In this document: positions 43,425 to 51,369 of the stretch, piece after piece | How positions within the stretch are numbered: position 1 is the stretch's first letter | Layout: each line of letters begins with the position of its first letter | Assembly: GCA_964516325.1 (NCBI GenBank) | Contig: CAZFAP010000002.1 | Location: forward strand, 22,544 to 86,543 | DNA: 64,000 bases | Direction: 5' to 3' | Origin: CAZFAP01 sp964516325 | GTDB taxonomy: Bacteria; Auribacterota; JABMQX01 | Translations under genes and position numbers: made by a program | The notes under the pieces: generated by a model | What the model saw: the letters and a program-made list of their open reading frames with translations, nothing else | Told to the model about the DNA's origin: nothing | Databases searched by the model: none

Positions 43425-44597
43425 ATGAGCGCAATAGTTGATAAATGGGTGAAGCAGTTGAAGGGGACATTGAAGCCGATAGGCAAAATGACGCACTGGG
43501 AGCGATTAGAGGCGGCGTTTCATTTGAAAGACCCGGACATCGTCCCTGTGGCGCCGGAACTCGACTACTGGCAGATCACGTATGCGGGATACACACATCC
43601 CGAAGTCTATAACGATGTGGACAAGACCACCGACGCCGTCATCAAGACCTGGGCGGACCTCCGAACCGACGCCATCTGGATGTATCTCGACATCGGTCAC
43701 CAGCTTGAGAACTTCATTCCCCCGGAGAAGCGCGCGGATAAGTTCGTCCTGCGCGGCGACAAGGATTACGTGCTCTATAAACCTATCGCGGACACACTCG
43801 ACGAGGCAATAGAGCTTTACGAGTCGAAAGCCTATCAGAAATATCTCGATGGCTCGCGCCCCGTAACGCACTACACGCCGCACATGCTTCAAGTCCTCGA
43901 ATTCCAGGAGAAGATGGACCGCGTTGTCCCCGTCATCATCGGCGCCGCCACGCCGACAAACTGTGCCGAAACAATTGTCGAGGTGCAGAAATTCATCAAA
44001 TGGTTGATCACCGAGCCCAAAAAGATTCGCCACTACCTCAACCTCTGCCTCGAGGAGAGGCTCGCCGCCCTCGAGTTCTATCGCGAATTCGCCTACAGGA
44101 ACGGATGCCGCTTCTTCTGCGGCTTCGGCGGGGCGAGGACATGGGGACCCAAGCAGCTCAGGGAATTCGGCGACGTGGACGAGATATTCATCCGCAAAGC
44201 CAAGACCATTTTCCCGAACGTCATGTGGCACATCTGCGGGCACAATCTGCCGGAAGCGATGCAATGGCTGGCTGACCTCGACGCGGTTGACGCCGTGCAG
44301 TACGACATGCCCTATTATAGCCAGAGCCTCACATGGCCCGAGTGGTTTGAGTCGGTGGCGAAACTCTTCGCGGGGAAAAGATGCGCGATGAATGCGCCGA
44401 CAACCCAGCTCGCCTGCCACGGCACGCCGGAAGAAATCGAGCAGATGGTCAAGGATTTCATCAAATACACGACGCCTTACACCACCGCCGTCGTCATGCC
44501 CGGCTGCGAGATTGACGCCTACGCCCCCGCCGAAAACGTCAAAACCATCATCTCCGCCACACGAAAATACGGAAAGTACCCTATTCGCGTTGACTGA
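43425..44597 (+). CDS. Uroporphyrinogen decarboxylase-family methyltransferase
   Basis: A 390-residue protein of the UroD-like MtaA/MtbA methyltransferase group. The zinc-binding pattern H269-x-C271 (WHICGHN) with C361 (MPGCEID) is that of methylcobamide:thiol methyltransferases, not of haem-pathway UroD. It would move a methyl group between the corrinoid protein encoded just upstream and a second substrate. GGAGGAG lies just before the ATG at 43425; a longer frame from 43350 lacks support. I see no MtmB/MtaB-type first methyltransferase and no RamA-type activator in the window. Confidence 0.9.
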   Translation: MSAIVDKWVKQLKGTLKPIGKMTHWERLEAAFHLKDPDIVPVAPELDYWQITYAGYTHPEVYNDVDKTTDAVIKTWADLRTDAIWMYLDIGHQLENFIPPEKRADKFVLRGDKDYVLYKPIADTLDEAIELYESKAYQKYLDGSRPVTHYTPHMLQVLEFQEKMDRVVPVIIGAATPTNCAETIVEVQKFIKWLITEPKKIRHYLNLCLEERLAALEFYREFAYRNGCRFFCGFGGARTWGPKQLREFGDVDEIFIRKAKTIFPNVMWHICGHNLPEAMQWLADLDAVDAVQYDMPYYSQSLTWPEWFESVAKLFAGKRCAMNAPTTQLACHGTPEEIEQMVKDFIKYTTPYTTAVVMPGCEIDAYAPAENVKTIISATRKYGKYPIRVD

Positions 44598-44635
44598 GCT
44601 GAGAAGGCACGGCGGTTAGACGAGGAGACGTGGAA

Positions 44636-45127
44636 ATGGCCGAAATGGGCGAGTATGTCGTCGGAGCATATCTCAAGGTCATCGAGCGATGCGACTTTGT
44701 GGACTACGGCGCGAGACCGCCCGGCGGAGGGCTTGAGGGGTTAGATGAGCTGGATGTCGTCGGTCTAAGGTTCGAGGACAGGACTGCCTTTCTTTGTGAA
44801 GTCACGACCCACCTCCACGGCATGGGGCACGCCAGGGGCTATGAAGGAAGCCTTGAACGGATAAGAAAAAAGCATGAGGCGCAGAAGCACTACGCCGACA
44901 AATGCCTGAAGGCCTTTCCCCGCAGACGCTTCATGTTATGGTCGCCGGTGGTTCCAAGAGGCTGTCTCACCTCGGAGCTGGAAAGGCTCGAGGGGCTGGA
45001 GCTGGTCATAAACGAAGGGTACACTGAGCGCGTCAACCGACTCCTTGAAGAGGCGAAAAAAACACCAGCCGACATCGGCAATCCGTTCTTCAGGGCGCTT
45101 CAAATCCTTCAGCACCTGAGAAGGTAG
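44636..45127 (+). CDS. Hypothetical protein, possible PD-(D/E)XK-like fold
   Basis: A 163-residue soluble protein that I do not recognise by name. LDELDVVGLRFEDRTAFLCEVTTHLHG (residues about 33-59) has a D-x11-E-x-T arrangement that could be a PD-(D/E)XK-like core. The basic helix LERIRKKHEAQKHYADKCL follows. The ATG at 44636 is chosen because GAGGAG lies 8 nt upstream; a GTG two codons earlier is the alternative. It lies 38 nt after the methyltransferase on the same strand, but a role in methyl transfer is not evident. Confidence 0.65.
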   Translation: MAEMGEYVVGAYLKVIERCDFVDYGARPPGGGLEGLDELDVVGLRFEDRTAFLCEVTTHLHGMGHARGYEGSLERIRKKHEAQKHYADKCLKAFPRRRFMLWSPVVPRGCLTSELERLEGLELVINEGYTERVNRLLEEAKKTPADIGNPFFRALQILQHLRR

Positions 45128-45202
45128 CTGTGCACCCTCAACAAATCGCCCTAACGACTTGCATGCCCGGGCCCCCGTGCCCGGCGCTTACCAGGTTCCT
45201 CT

Positions 45203-46696
45203 TCACACGCGCTCCCAAATGGGCGGGATTCGTTCTTTGCCGCGGGGGCCGAGGACGATGGGTTTGATGCCCGAGATTTCGCAGGCGTTGACGATCGCTC
45301 TCACTCTGTCGCCAGGAACCCCTTGGACGTGATTCGCCGGGAACACGGTCAGAAACTCCTCGAACGAGCAGTCGAGCCGGGCATAGACGTGCGGCCACGT
45401 CGGATTCGTCATGTTCTTCAGCCTCTTCCTCTCGGCGGCTGGCAGCTTGACGCTTTCACCAGGCACGATGACCATGTAGGGCTTCTCGTCCCAAATCCCC
45501 AGTCGCGCGAACGTCATCTCCCCCGGCGCCGCATCGAACTCCACCGATGCTCCGCCCGCCTTGAAATAAAACTCCAGAGCCGGATGAAACGTGACGCTCT
45601 TGAAATTCTCCTCGGGCACCATGCTCTGGGCGGCGTAATAGCTGGCGTGGTTGCCGGAATTGCACCAATCCCACAGGTCGAGGTCCGGATGATATAGCCT
45701 CACGTCCATGAATAGGACCGGCAAGCCGCCGGTGATGTACTTCATCAGTTGCATGGTCAATGCCGCATTGGCATCCGCCTCCGTCGCGCAGACGATAGAC
45801 TCCTTCGGCCCACGCCAATCGTACGGATCGTTCATGAGCATCTCCGGCACATCGCCGAGACAAACGTACTCCGTCAATTCCCTCTGCCCCTTCAATCCAC
45901 AAAAATCAAATCCCTTCTCTTCGTTGACCGCGCACATCGCTAAGTAAAGCCTGATTTGCGTCTTGAGCGTCTCCGGCGTGAGCATTCTCCCGTCGTATTT
46001 GAGCCTCTTTCCGAGGAGCTTTTCGAACCATTTCAGCGCGGCGTTCACCTCCTTCTTTTCCACCTTCTCCATCTCCTTGACGAGCCATAGCTGATCAATC
46101 TGCTGCGTCGTCGTGCCGAGGGCTTTAATCGTCGCCGTGAGATGGAAATAGCCGGTCTCCATTCCCATCGAGTGCCCGCCGTAAAGACCATAGACCTGGT
46201 TTCTCATCGTCGTGACAGCCTGAGCCGCACGAATCCAGTCGAAGACTTTCGCCTGAGTTTCTCGGTCATCCATTTCCCCGACGATTCGGTGCGTCCGAAA
46301 GCCCACTTGACGTAACGCGCCGTCCGTCGCTAAAAGCCCGACGTTCCCCGGATATTGTCCGTTGTTGTTGGAGAGGCTCAGGATAGGCAAATCTCTTCCG
46401 ACGCTGTTCACGAACGGCCACACTAAGAACGGGAAATTCCAGACGTTGTAGCACATAATGATTTGCCTGCAATTGGCTCGCCTCAACTCCTCCCCGACCT
46501 TCTGCGCGACGCGAGTGCTCGTGATGATTTCCGACCCGACGACCACCTCGGGCGCCGTTCCATCCATGTTCCTGATGTTCTTCCGGACAATCTCCGCCCA
46601 CTGTTGCACAACCCGCATGTTCTCGGGGTTGTTTTGCGTATAAACATGCTCTCTCTCGTCGTTGAGCATGGCAAGACCGATTGCTGTTGACCTCAT
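45203..46696 (-). CDS. L-fucose isomerase family protein
   Basis: A 497-residue cytoplasmic isomerase of the FucI fold. The Mn-binding residues can be placed by alignment of motifs: E306 in CATEADAN, D331 in FMDVRLY and H456 in FPANHVQG. The first half has PILSLSNNNGQYPGN and TMRNQVYGLYGGHSMGMETG, the latter typical of FucI-like proteins. It should interconvert an aldose and ketose such as fucose/fuculose or arabinose/ribulose. The ATG at 46696 has AAGGAG 7 nt upstream. A -35/-10 pair lies at 46768-46796. Unlike the homologue at 28628 it has no Tat signal. Confidence 0.87.
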   Translation of the reverse strand: MRSTAIGLAMLNDEREHVYTQNNPENMRVVQQWAEIVRKNIRNMDGTAPEVVVGSEIITSTRVAQKVGEELRRANCRQIIMCYNVWNFPFLVWPFVNSVGRDLPILSLSNNNGQYPGNVGLLATDGALRQVGFRTHRIVGEMDDRETQAKVFDWIRAAQAVTTMRNQVYGLYGGHSMGMETGYFHLTATIKALGTTTQQIDQLWLVKEMEKVEKKEVNAALKWFEKLLGKRLKYDGRMLTPETLKTQIRLYLAMCAVNEEKGFDFCGLKGQRELTEYVCLGDVPEMLMNDPYDWRGPKESIVCATEADANAALTMQLMKYITGGLPVLFMDVRLYHPDLDLWDWCNSGNHASYYAAQSMVPEENFKSVTFHPALEFYFKAGGASVEFDAAPGEMTFARLGIWDEKPYMVIVPGESVKLPAAERKRLKNMTNPTWPHVYARLDCSFEEFLTVFPANHVQGVPGDRVRAIVNACEISGIKPIVLGPRGKERIPPIWERV

Positions 46697-46767
46697 CTGC
46701 TTTCTCCTTTTACCCAAAGGGTCGCTACACAAGCAAGGCAGCTTTGTCCGCCTTCTCTGCTGAGCTT

Positions 46768-46796
46768 ATGGTAACCGGCGGATGACGTCAGATCAA
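46768..46796 (-). promoter_or_regulatory. Sigma-70-type promoter candidate
   Basis: On the reverse strand TTGATC and TACCAT are spaced by 17 nt, 72 nt upstream of the fucose-isomerase-like start. Confidence 0.4.
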
Positions 46797-46837
46797 GTTT
46801 GTTTGTGGAGCGGGTGTGTAATGAGTCTGTTGCGAGG

Positions 46838-46896
46838 GTAGCGCAGGCGTCCCGCCTGCAAGGAACACCGGAAGGCAGGCAAGATGCCTGCGCTAC
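46838..46896. repeat. REP/BIME-like inverted pair of hairpins
   Basis: The ends GTAGCGCAGGC and GCCTGCGCTAC are perfect inverse complements. Inside are two hairpins with 7-bp stems and 3-nt loops, GCAGGCG-TCC-CGCCTGC (46843-46859) and GCAGGCA-AGA-TGCCTGC (46875-46891). The architecture is that of a bacterial interspersed mosaic element. The inner cores recur at 20344-20428 with different outer stems. Confidence 0.7.
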
Positions 46897-46923
46897 AATT
46901 CAGAAGCCCAAATCCAATTGAGC

Positions 46924-49900
46924 TCAATACGCCTCGACTCTATAGCAGCGGACATCCGTCTCGCCGGGCCAGGGAGATGTCCCTGACATATCGTCGTCGG
47001 TCCAGGAGTTCTGCCCCGTTCCAGAGGCGGCGATGCCCCAACTCGCCAGAGACCAGCTCCCGACGGTGGCGCCGTAATAGACTTTGTACAGCATCCCGCC
47101 GACGCTCGTCCAGGTGATGGTGAACGAGTCGGAAGAATTGCCGACAATGCTAACGATTCGGAGGCACGAAGTGCTCGCCGTCGCATCGGTCCCCGCAATC
47201 CATTCGTTGCGGTTGGACTGTCCGTCGCCGTCGAAATCGTCGCCACCTCTTACGTCGCCAATACTATCAATGTCATCCCCCGGATCGAAATCCACGATGG
47301 TTTCCTCGAATGGGTCGGGCAATCCGTCCGCATCGGAGTCCGTGAAGCCAAGCGAAAATGTGCCGAGGTCTTTCGCCTCGCCGGCGCCGAGCGAGAAAGA
47401 CGCCTGGTAGGTATTATAGAAATCCTTAGAGACCGTGATCCTGTAATTGATGGCGGAAGGGAGCCCCGTTACGCTGAACCTGCCATCGGTTCCCGTGGTC
47501 GCGTTATACCTCGTTCCAATGTAAATTCCCGACGTGACCTCCAGCTCCACCGCCGCCCCCCGGAGGTTACTCGAATCGCTCGCCCTGACGACTCTTCCAA
47601 AAACGGAACCAGAGTTGGGGACAAGCGTGAAGACTTCTGTCGCCGGCGATTCGCTCGTAACCTGAGTCGTCCTATTCTCCGAAGCAAAGCTCGGCGCCGA
47701 AACATCAATCGTGTAACTGCCAACGGGGACGTAACCGGAGTACATCCAGTTGTGGATCGTGCCAACTATTGGGGTGATAGTGATGGTCGTTCCGGGCGGT
47801 GACTGCGACGGGTCGTTCTGGTTGTACACGAGGACCGTCAGGACATTGTACCCCGGCAAGCCTGCCCCAAAATTCGTCTGAAAAGTCCCGTACCCGCTGC
47901 TCAGCGCCTTGACCGGCGGAATCGCAGTCGAAAGCGAACTCTCATAAGAAGGAGACTTCCCCGTCGGCTCGGTCTCTGACCCAAGCAGAGGAGAAAGTGT
48001 GAACTGGCTGACAACCGCCTTGACCAGATTCTTTGGGTCCCCGCTGCTAACGCAGATTCCTACTTGAACCTCCTCTGGCAGCAGCAAGTTCATCGGCTGG
48101 CCGGGCTGCCACGTCTTCCCGTCGGACGAGAAGGAAGGCGTGATCTCTGCCGAGCTCGTGGCGGCGGTCCGGACACACGCGAGCTTCAGGTAAGCCGGAA
48201 CGGAGCCAGTCCCGTACCCCTCCCTCAACGCCGGCGCCCCTGGCGCCCCGCGGAACGCCGCCACAAGCTGACTGTCCGCGTTGAGGACCGCCATGGCGTA
48301 CGGGGAGTCGGCATCCGTGGACTGTCGGATCATGATGCCCGCGAAAGCCGGGCCGTCCATGCCGTTGAGGGAATCAACTCTCGCCGAAATCTCGAAACTC
48401 GACCTTGCCGAAGTGTGAACGAACCGGAAATGGTCCTCCGTCCCAAAACTGTCCAAGCCGTTACCCAGAACCGTGTAGGCGTCTGCCCCTGCGTCGTAGA
48501 ACGTCTGCCCCTCCAACGGCTGCCCGATGTCCGTGCTCTTCATTTCGGGGCTTCGGGCAAACAAAACCTTCCCGAAGAAATTCTCCGCCCGTACCCGCCA
48601 GTAATACGTCGTTTTATCAAGGAGGCCCATGCCTTCCTCGAGGAGAAACGAGGTCCCCTCGACATCGCTCTGCTCAAAGACCACGTTCGTGAACGATGGG
48701 TCAGTCGCAATCTGGACAACATAGGTGATCTCGTCGTCCGGTCCTCCCTTCTGGCTGGCGCTCCACGTCAGAAGCGCCTGCCGCCCCACAGCCGACCCGT
48801 CTTTCGGTGACAGGATGGAGAAGTCCCCCGGTCCCGGCGCCGCAGGGGCGAACACGACGACCTTGCTCTTCCAAACCTCTCCCAACTGCCCCGTGTACCT
48901 GTCCTTGACGAAGAAGAGCACCCGATACGTCCCCGATTCCGTGAACTCCGGGTACTGGGTCGTGGAGAACACCCCATCCATATCGGAGTCGTATAGCAGA
49001 ACGCGAATGCCGTCCACGTCCCGATGCATCGTAGGGTCGCCAGTAAGGACCCCCATGGAGAACGAGGGCGGCTTAATAATCATCCAGACGCCCTGCGCAA
49101 GGTCCCGGTTGTTCACTCGGGCCCAAAGATCGGGATACCCACCCGGAGAGATGACCTGTTTCGGGGAGACCTCGACAATCTCCGCCTCCAACTGGGGTTC
49201 TCCGTATCCAAGGAAAATGCGGGAGGAAAGGAACCCATCGTCATTCAGTCGCGCCGAAAGGAAATCAAAAGAGCCAATGCCGTCCCCGTTGTCGTCCAGA
49301 AGCGGGTGGTGTGCGCTGAGGTCCGGGTAATCCAATCCACCGGTAAGCCCGTTGCCGTCTAAGTTGCGGGTGTACAGCCAGGTCGTCTCGGCGGCCTGTT
49401 CAAACGAGCGCATCAACTGCTGCCCCCGCGCCAACTGCTCGAAGAGCGCCAGCACAAAGAATTCGCCCTGACGGCTCACGCCATTTTCCAGCGGCCCCGT
49501 CACAGGAAGCTCACGCGGGTCGGAGCTTGTGATAATCACGCGGGGATTTTCCTTCTTCGAGAGCCAATGGATGAAACTGCCCGAATAAGGCGCCCCATAA
49601 ATGAAGGCTATGGGTTGCCCGTCGGCAGGAGACCCGGTCAGAGACCTCTCGAGCGTTTCGATCCAGGCATCAAGCTCCCACGGCACTATCGTTTCCGTCT
49701 CTCCCGAAACGTAGAAACGGAAAGGCTTCCCCGGCCCCACGAAAATCAGGAAAAGCGGCCCCGGCGCCGCTGTCATCCGCTCCTTTGCCCACGTCGTGAT
49801 GGCGTACTTGATCGCATCCTTGCTCGGCGGACCCTCCACAAGGATACCGTTGTCGTCGGGAACCCCAAAACGCAAATAGAAAATGCCTTCCGGTCCGAAA

Positions 49901-50793
49901 CCCCTCTGCCGCAGCTTCCGATAGACCGTATCCGTCGTCCGGTTGCGCGACTCCAAGCCCCCGTCCTGGTTCTCTCCCCCCGAAACGATAACGGCGTACC
50001 CCGCCGTCGCTTTCACCTGAATGTAAATCTCGCGGGAAGACGAAGGATTAAGGTCGGGGCTTCCATTGAACTTCGTCCAAAGCTTCCAAACACCCACCCG
50101 TGAGAGGGTAAGGTCGTAGAGATGGCCGCCGTTTTCGTCCGTTGACGTGGAGAGCGGCCCCAGCACCTTTCCCGTCGGGTCCGTCAGGTACAAATTCACA
50201 GGTTGCCCCTTCAAGACCCCCGATCCGGGAGGAAGCGGTGTGCTTGTGGTCAACCGCCCAAAGGTGTGCATCTCGGAAGAGACCTGCACGGCAAAGGCGG
50301 AGGGGATAATACTGAGTTGTGTATCCGCAGGAAGAACGTTGAACACCGCCGGAGGCTCCGCCGAAGCCCCCAGGTACTTTCCGTCCCCAGGCCAGGACGC
50401 TACGGCCTGCCAGCCTTGCCCAGCCGCACCCGTCCTGTAAAAGAACACGTAATCTCCCCTGAAGTCCGTCTCCGTCGTGAAAACCTCCGGATTCCCTGAT
50501 GGGGGCGTCATGGCAATGCTGATCCCGCGACCGGGGAGACCGATTTCAAGGGAATCCATCAGAGAGCCATATATACATACCGTCTGGCCGAGGACGACTT
50601 CTGAAGGGCGGGCATTCACGGTTATGAAGGAAGGAGGCTCGATGGGGTGGGGCGGGCCCGGCGCCGGCGGCATCTTCCCTCCAGAATCGGAGACAAGCTG
50701 ACCGTGGGCAGCCCCGGAGGGGCCGGTCCAGGCTATGTACCCGGCGAGGGATAGCCCAATGATATAGGGGAGCGACAGAACTACCTTCCTCAA
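46924..50793 (-). CDS. Large secreted multidomain protein with degenerate C13-like domain
   Basis: About 1,289 residues. A TTG at 50793 (AAGGTGG just upstream) starts a good signal peptide (MRKVVLSLPYIIGLSLAGY); an ATG at 50859 gives 22 more residues. In order: two beta-sandwich domains (about 40-260), a legumain/C13-like alpha/beta domain (about 266-478, YAVIVSGGENQDGG to TETTIVPWELDAW-like), an Ig/FnIII-type domain (about 670-760), a LamG/DUF1349-like domain (about 780-930), a carboxypeptidase-regulatory-like domain (about 1090-1170), an acidic calcium-binding linker (DSDADGLPDPFEE, DFDGDGQSNRNEW) and a terminal beta domain. In the C13-like domain the expected Cys site reads FIYGAPYSGSF and the expected His site FVGPGKPFRF, so both catalytic residues are lost. 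Surface adhesion or scaffolding is inferred. Confidence 0.85.
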   Translation of the reverse strand: MRKVVLSLPYIIGLSLAGYIAWTGPSGAAHGQLVSDSGGKMPPAPGPPHPIEPPSFITVNARPSEVVLGQTVCIYGSLMDSLEIGLPGRGISIAMTPPSGNPEVFTTETDFRGDYVFFYRTGAAGQGWQAVASWPGDGKYLGASAEPPAVFNVLPADTQLSIIPSAFAVQVSSEMHTFGRLTTSTPLPPGSGVLKGQPVNLYLTDPTGKVLGPLSTSTDENGGHLYDLTLSRVGVWKLWTKFNGSPDLNPSSSREIYIQVKATAGYAVIVSGGENQDGGLESRNRTTDTVYRKLRQRGFGPEGIFYLRFGVPDDNGILVEGPPSKDAIKYAITTWAKERMTAAPGPLFLIFVGPGKPFRFYVSGETETIVPWELDAWIETLERSLTGSPADGQPIAFIYGAPYSGSFIHWLSKKENPRVIITSSDPRELPVTGPLENGVSRQGEFFVLALFEQLARGQQLMRSFEQAAETTWLYTRNLDGNGLTGGLDYPDLSAHHPLLDDNGDGIGSFDFLSARLNDDGFLSSRIFLGYGEPQLEAEIVEVSPKQVISPGGYPDLWARVNNRDLAQGVWMIIKPPSFSMGVLTGDPTMHRDVDGIRVLLYDSDMDGVFSTTQYPEFTESGTYRVLFFVKDRYTGQLGEVWKSKVVVFAPAAPGPGDFSILSPKDGSAVGRQALLTWSASQKGGPDDEITYVVQIATDPSFTNVVFEQSDVEGTSFLLEEGMGLLDKTTYYWRVRAENFFGKVLFARSPEMKSTDIGQPLEGQTFYDAGADAYTVLGNGLDSFGTEDHFRFVHTSARSSFEISARVDSLNGMDGPAFAGIMIRQSTDADSPYAMAVLNADSQLVAAFRGAPGAPALREGYGTGSVPAYLKLACVRTAATSSAEITPSFSSDGKTWQPGQPMNLLLPEEVQVGICVSSGDPKNLVKAVVSQFTLSPLLGSETEPTGKSPSYESSLSTAIPPVKALSSGYGTFQTNFGAGLPGYNVLTVLVYNQNDPSQSPPGTTITITPIVGTIHNWMYSGYVPVGSYTIDVSAPSFASENRTTQVTSESPATEVFTLVPNSGSVFGRVVRASDSSNLRGAAVELEVTSGIYIGTRYNATTGTDGRFSVTGLPSAINYRITVSKDFYNTYQASFSLGAGEAKDLGTFSLGFTDSDADGLPDPFEETIVDFDPGDDIDSIGDVRGGDDFDGDGQSNRNEWIAGTDATASTSCLRIVSIVGNSSDSFTITWTSVGGMLYKVYYGATVGSWSLASWGIAASGTGQNSWTDDDMSGTSPWPGETDVRCYRVEAY

Positions 50794-50904
50794 CGTCCCA
50801 CCTTCTGCTTCGCGGCACACAATCGTTGCCCAGGAAAGACGACTTCCATTCCTGCCCATCGCCCGCCGGACAAGCTCCGCACGCCACCCACTGAACCAAA
50901 TCCC

Positions 50905-50933
50905 CTTATAGCACAGACTCCCCCATCATTCAA
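50905..50933 (-). promoter_or_regulatory. Extended -10 promoter for the multidomain protein gene
   Basis: On the reverse strand TTGAAT (50933-50928), 17 nt, then TATAAG (50910-50905), with TG one nt before the -10 element. Transcription would start near 50898, upstream of both candidate start codons. Confidence 0.6.
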
Positions 50934-51089
50934 GCACTTTGGACAACCAGAAGTTTCCCCAGAATTTGGGCTATAGCGGGAGCAGGAGTTGGGGATCGGC
51001 ACGCGGCTGGTCCGTGGAGGCACGAAACGGGGTTTGGCAACCTCAAAGACTCCACTTTACGCCGTCAGCCGTAGCGTAATAAAAACGAG

Positions 51090-51118
51090 TTAACAATTCG
51101 GCGGGGCTCGTGTAGAAA
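51090..51118 (+). promoter_or_regulatory. Sigma-70-type promoter candidate for the peptidase gene
   Basis: TTAACA (51090-51095), 17 nt, TAGAAA (51113-51118). This would give a leader of about 245 nt before the ATG at 51370. Confidence 0.4.
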
Positions 51119-51369
51119 GGCAGCGACCGGAGGGTAAGGGGGCAACTGCGTTGCTCCCGGACGATGGCGAACTATCGCAAGTATCCGAAACACCCTTCAA
51201 TCTTTGGGTCGCTCCTCCCGGCGTTCACGCCGGCTCTTCCCCATTCAGACAGGTCACACCTCGCATCCCTGTTACCGCCCGCCGGGCTGCACACCCCGAG
51301 AATAGCCTGCCACAAGCCCTGCATAAATGCTCTCGCCAACAACCCCACAACAATCACGAAAGGACAAAC

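Larger units (their letters stand above)
50794..51369. other. Divergent intergenic region with two promoters
   Basis: This 576-nt gap separates the two divergent secreted-protein genes. It contains an extended -10 promoter for the left gene (50905-50933) and a promoter candidate for the right gene (51090-51118). A forward frame crosses the right part but ends in the peptidase gene and is better explained by the start at 51370. Confidence 0.5.
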
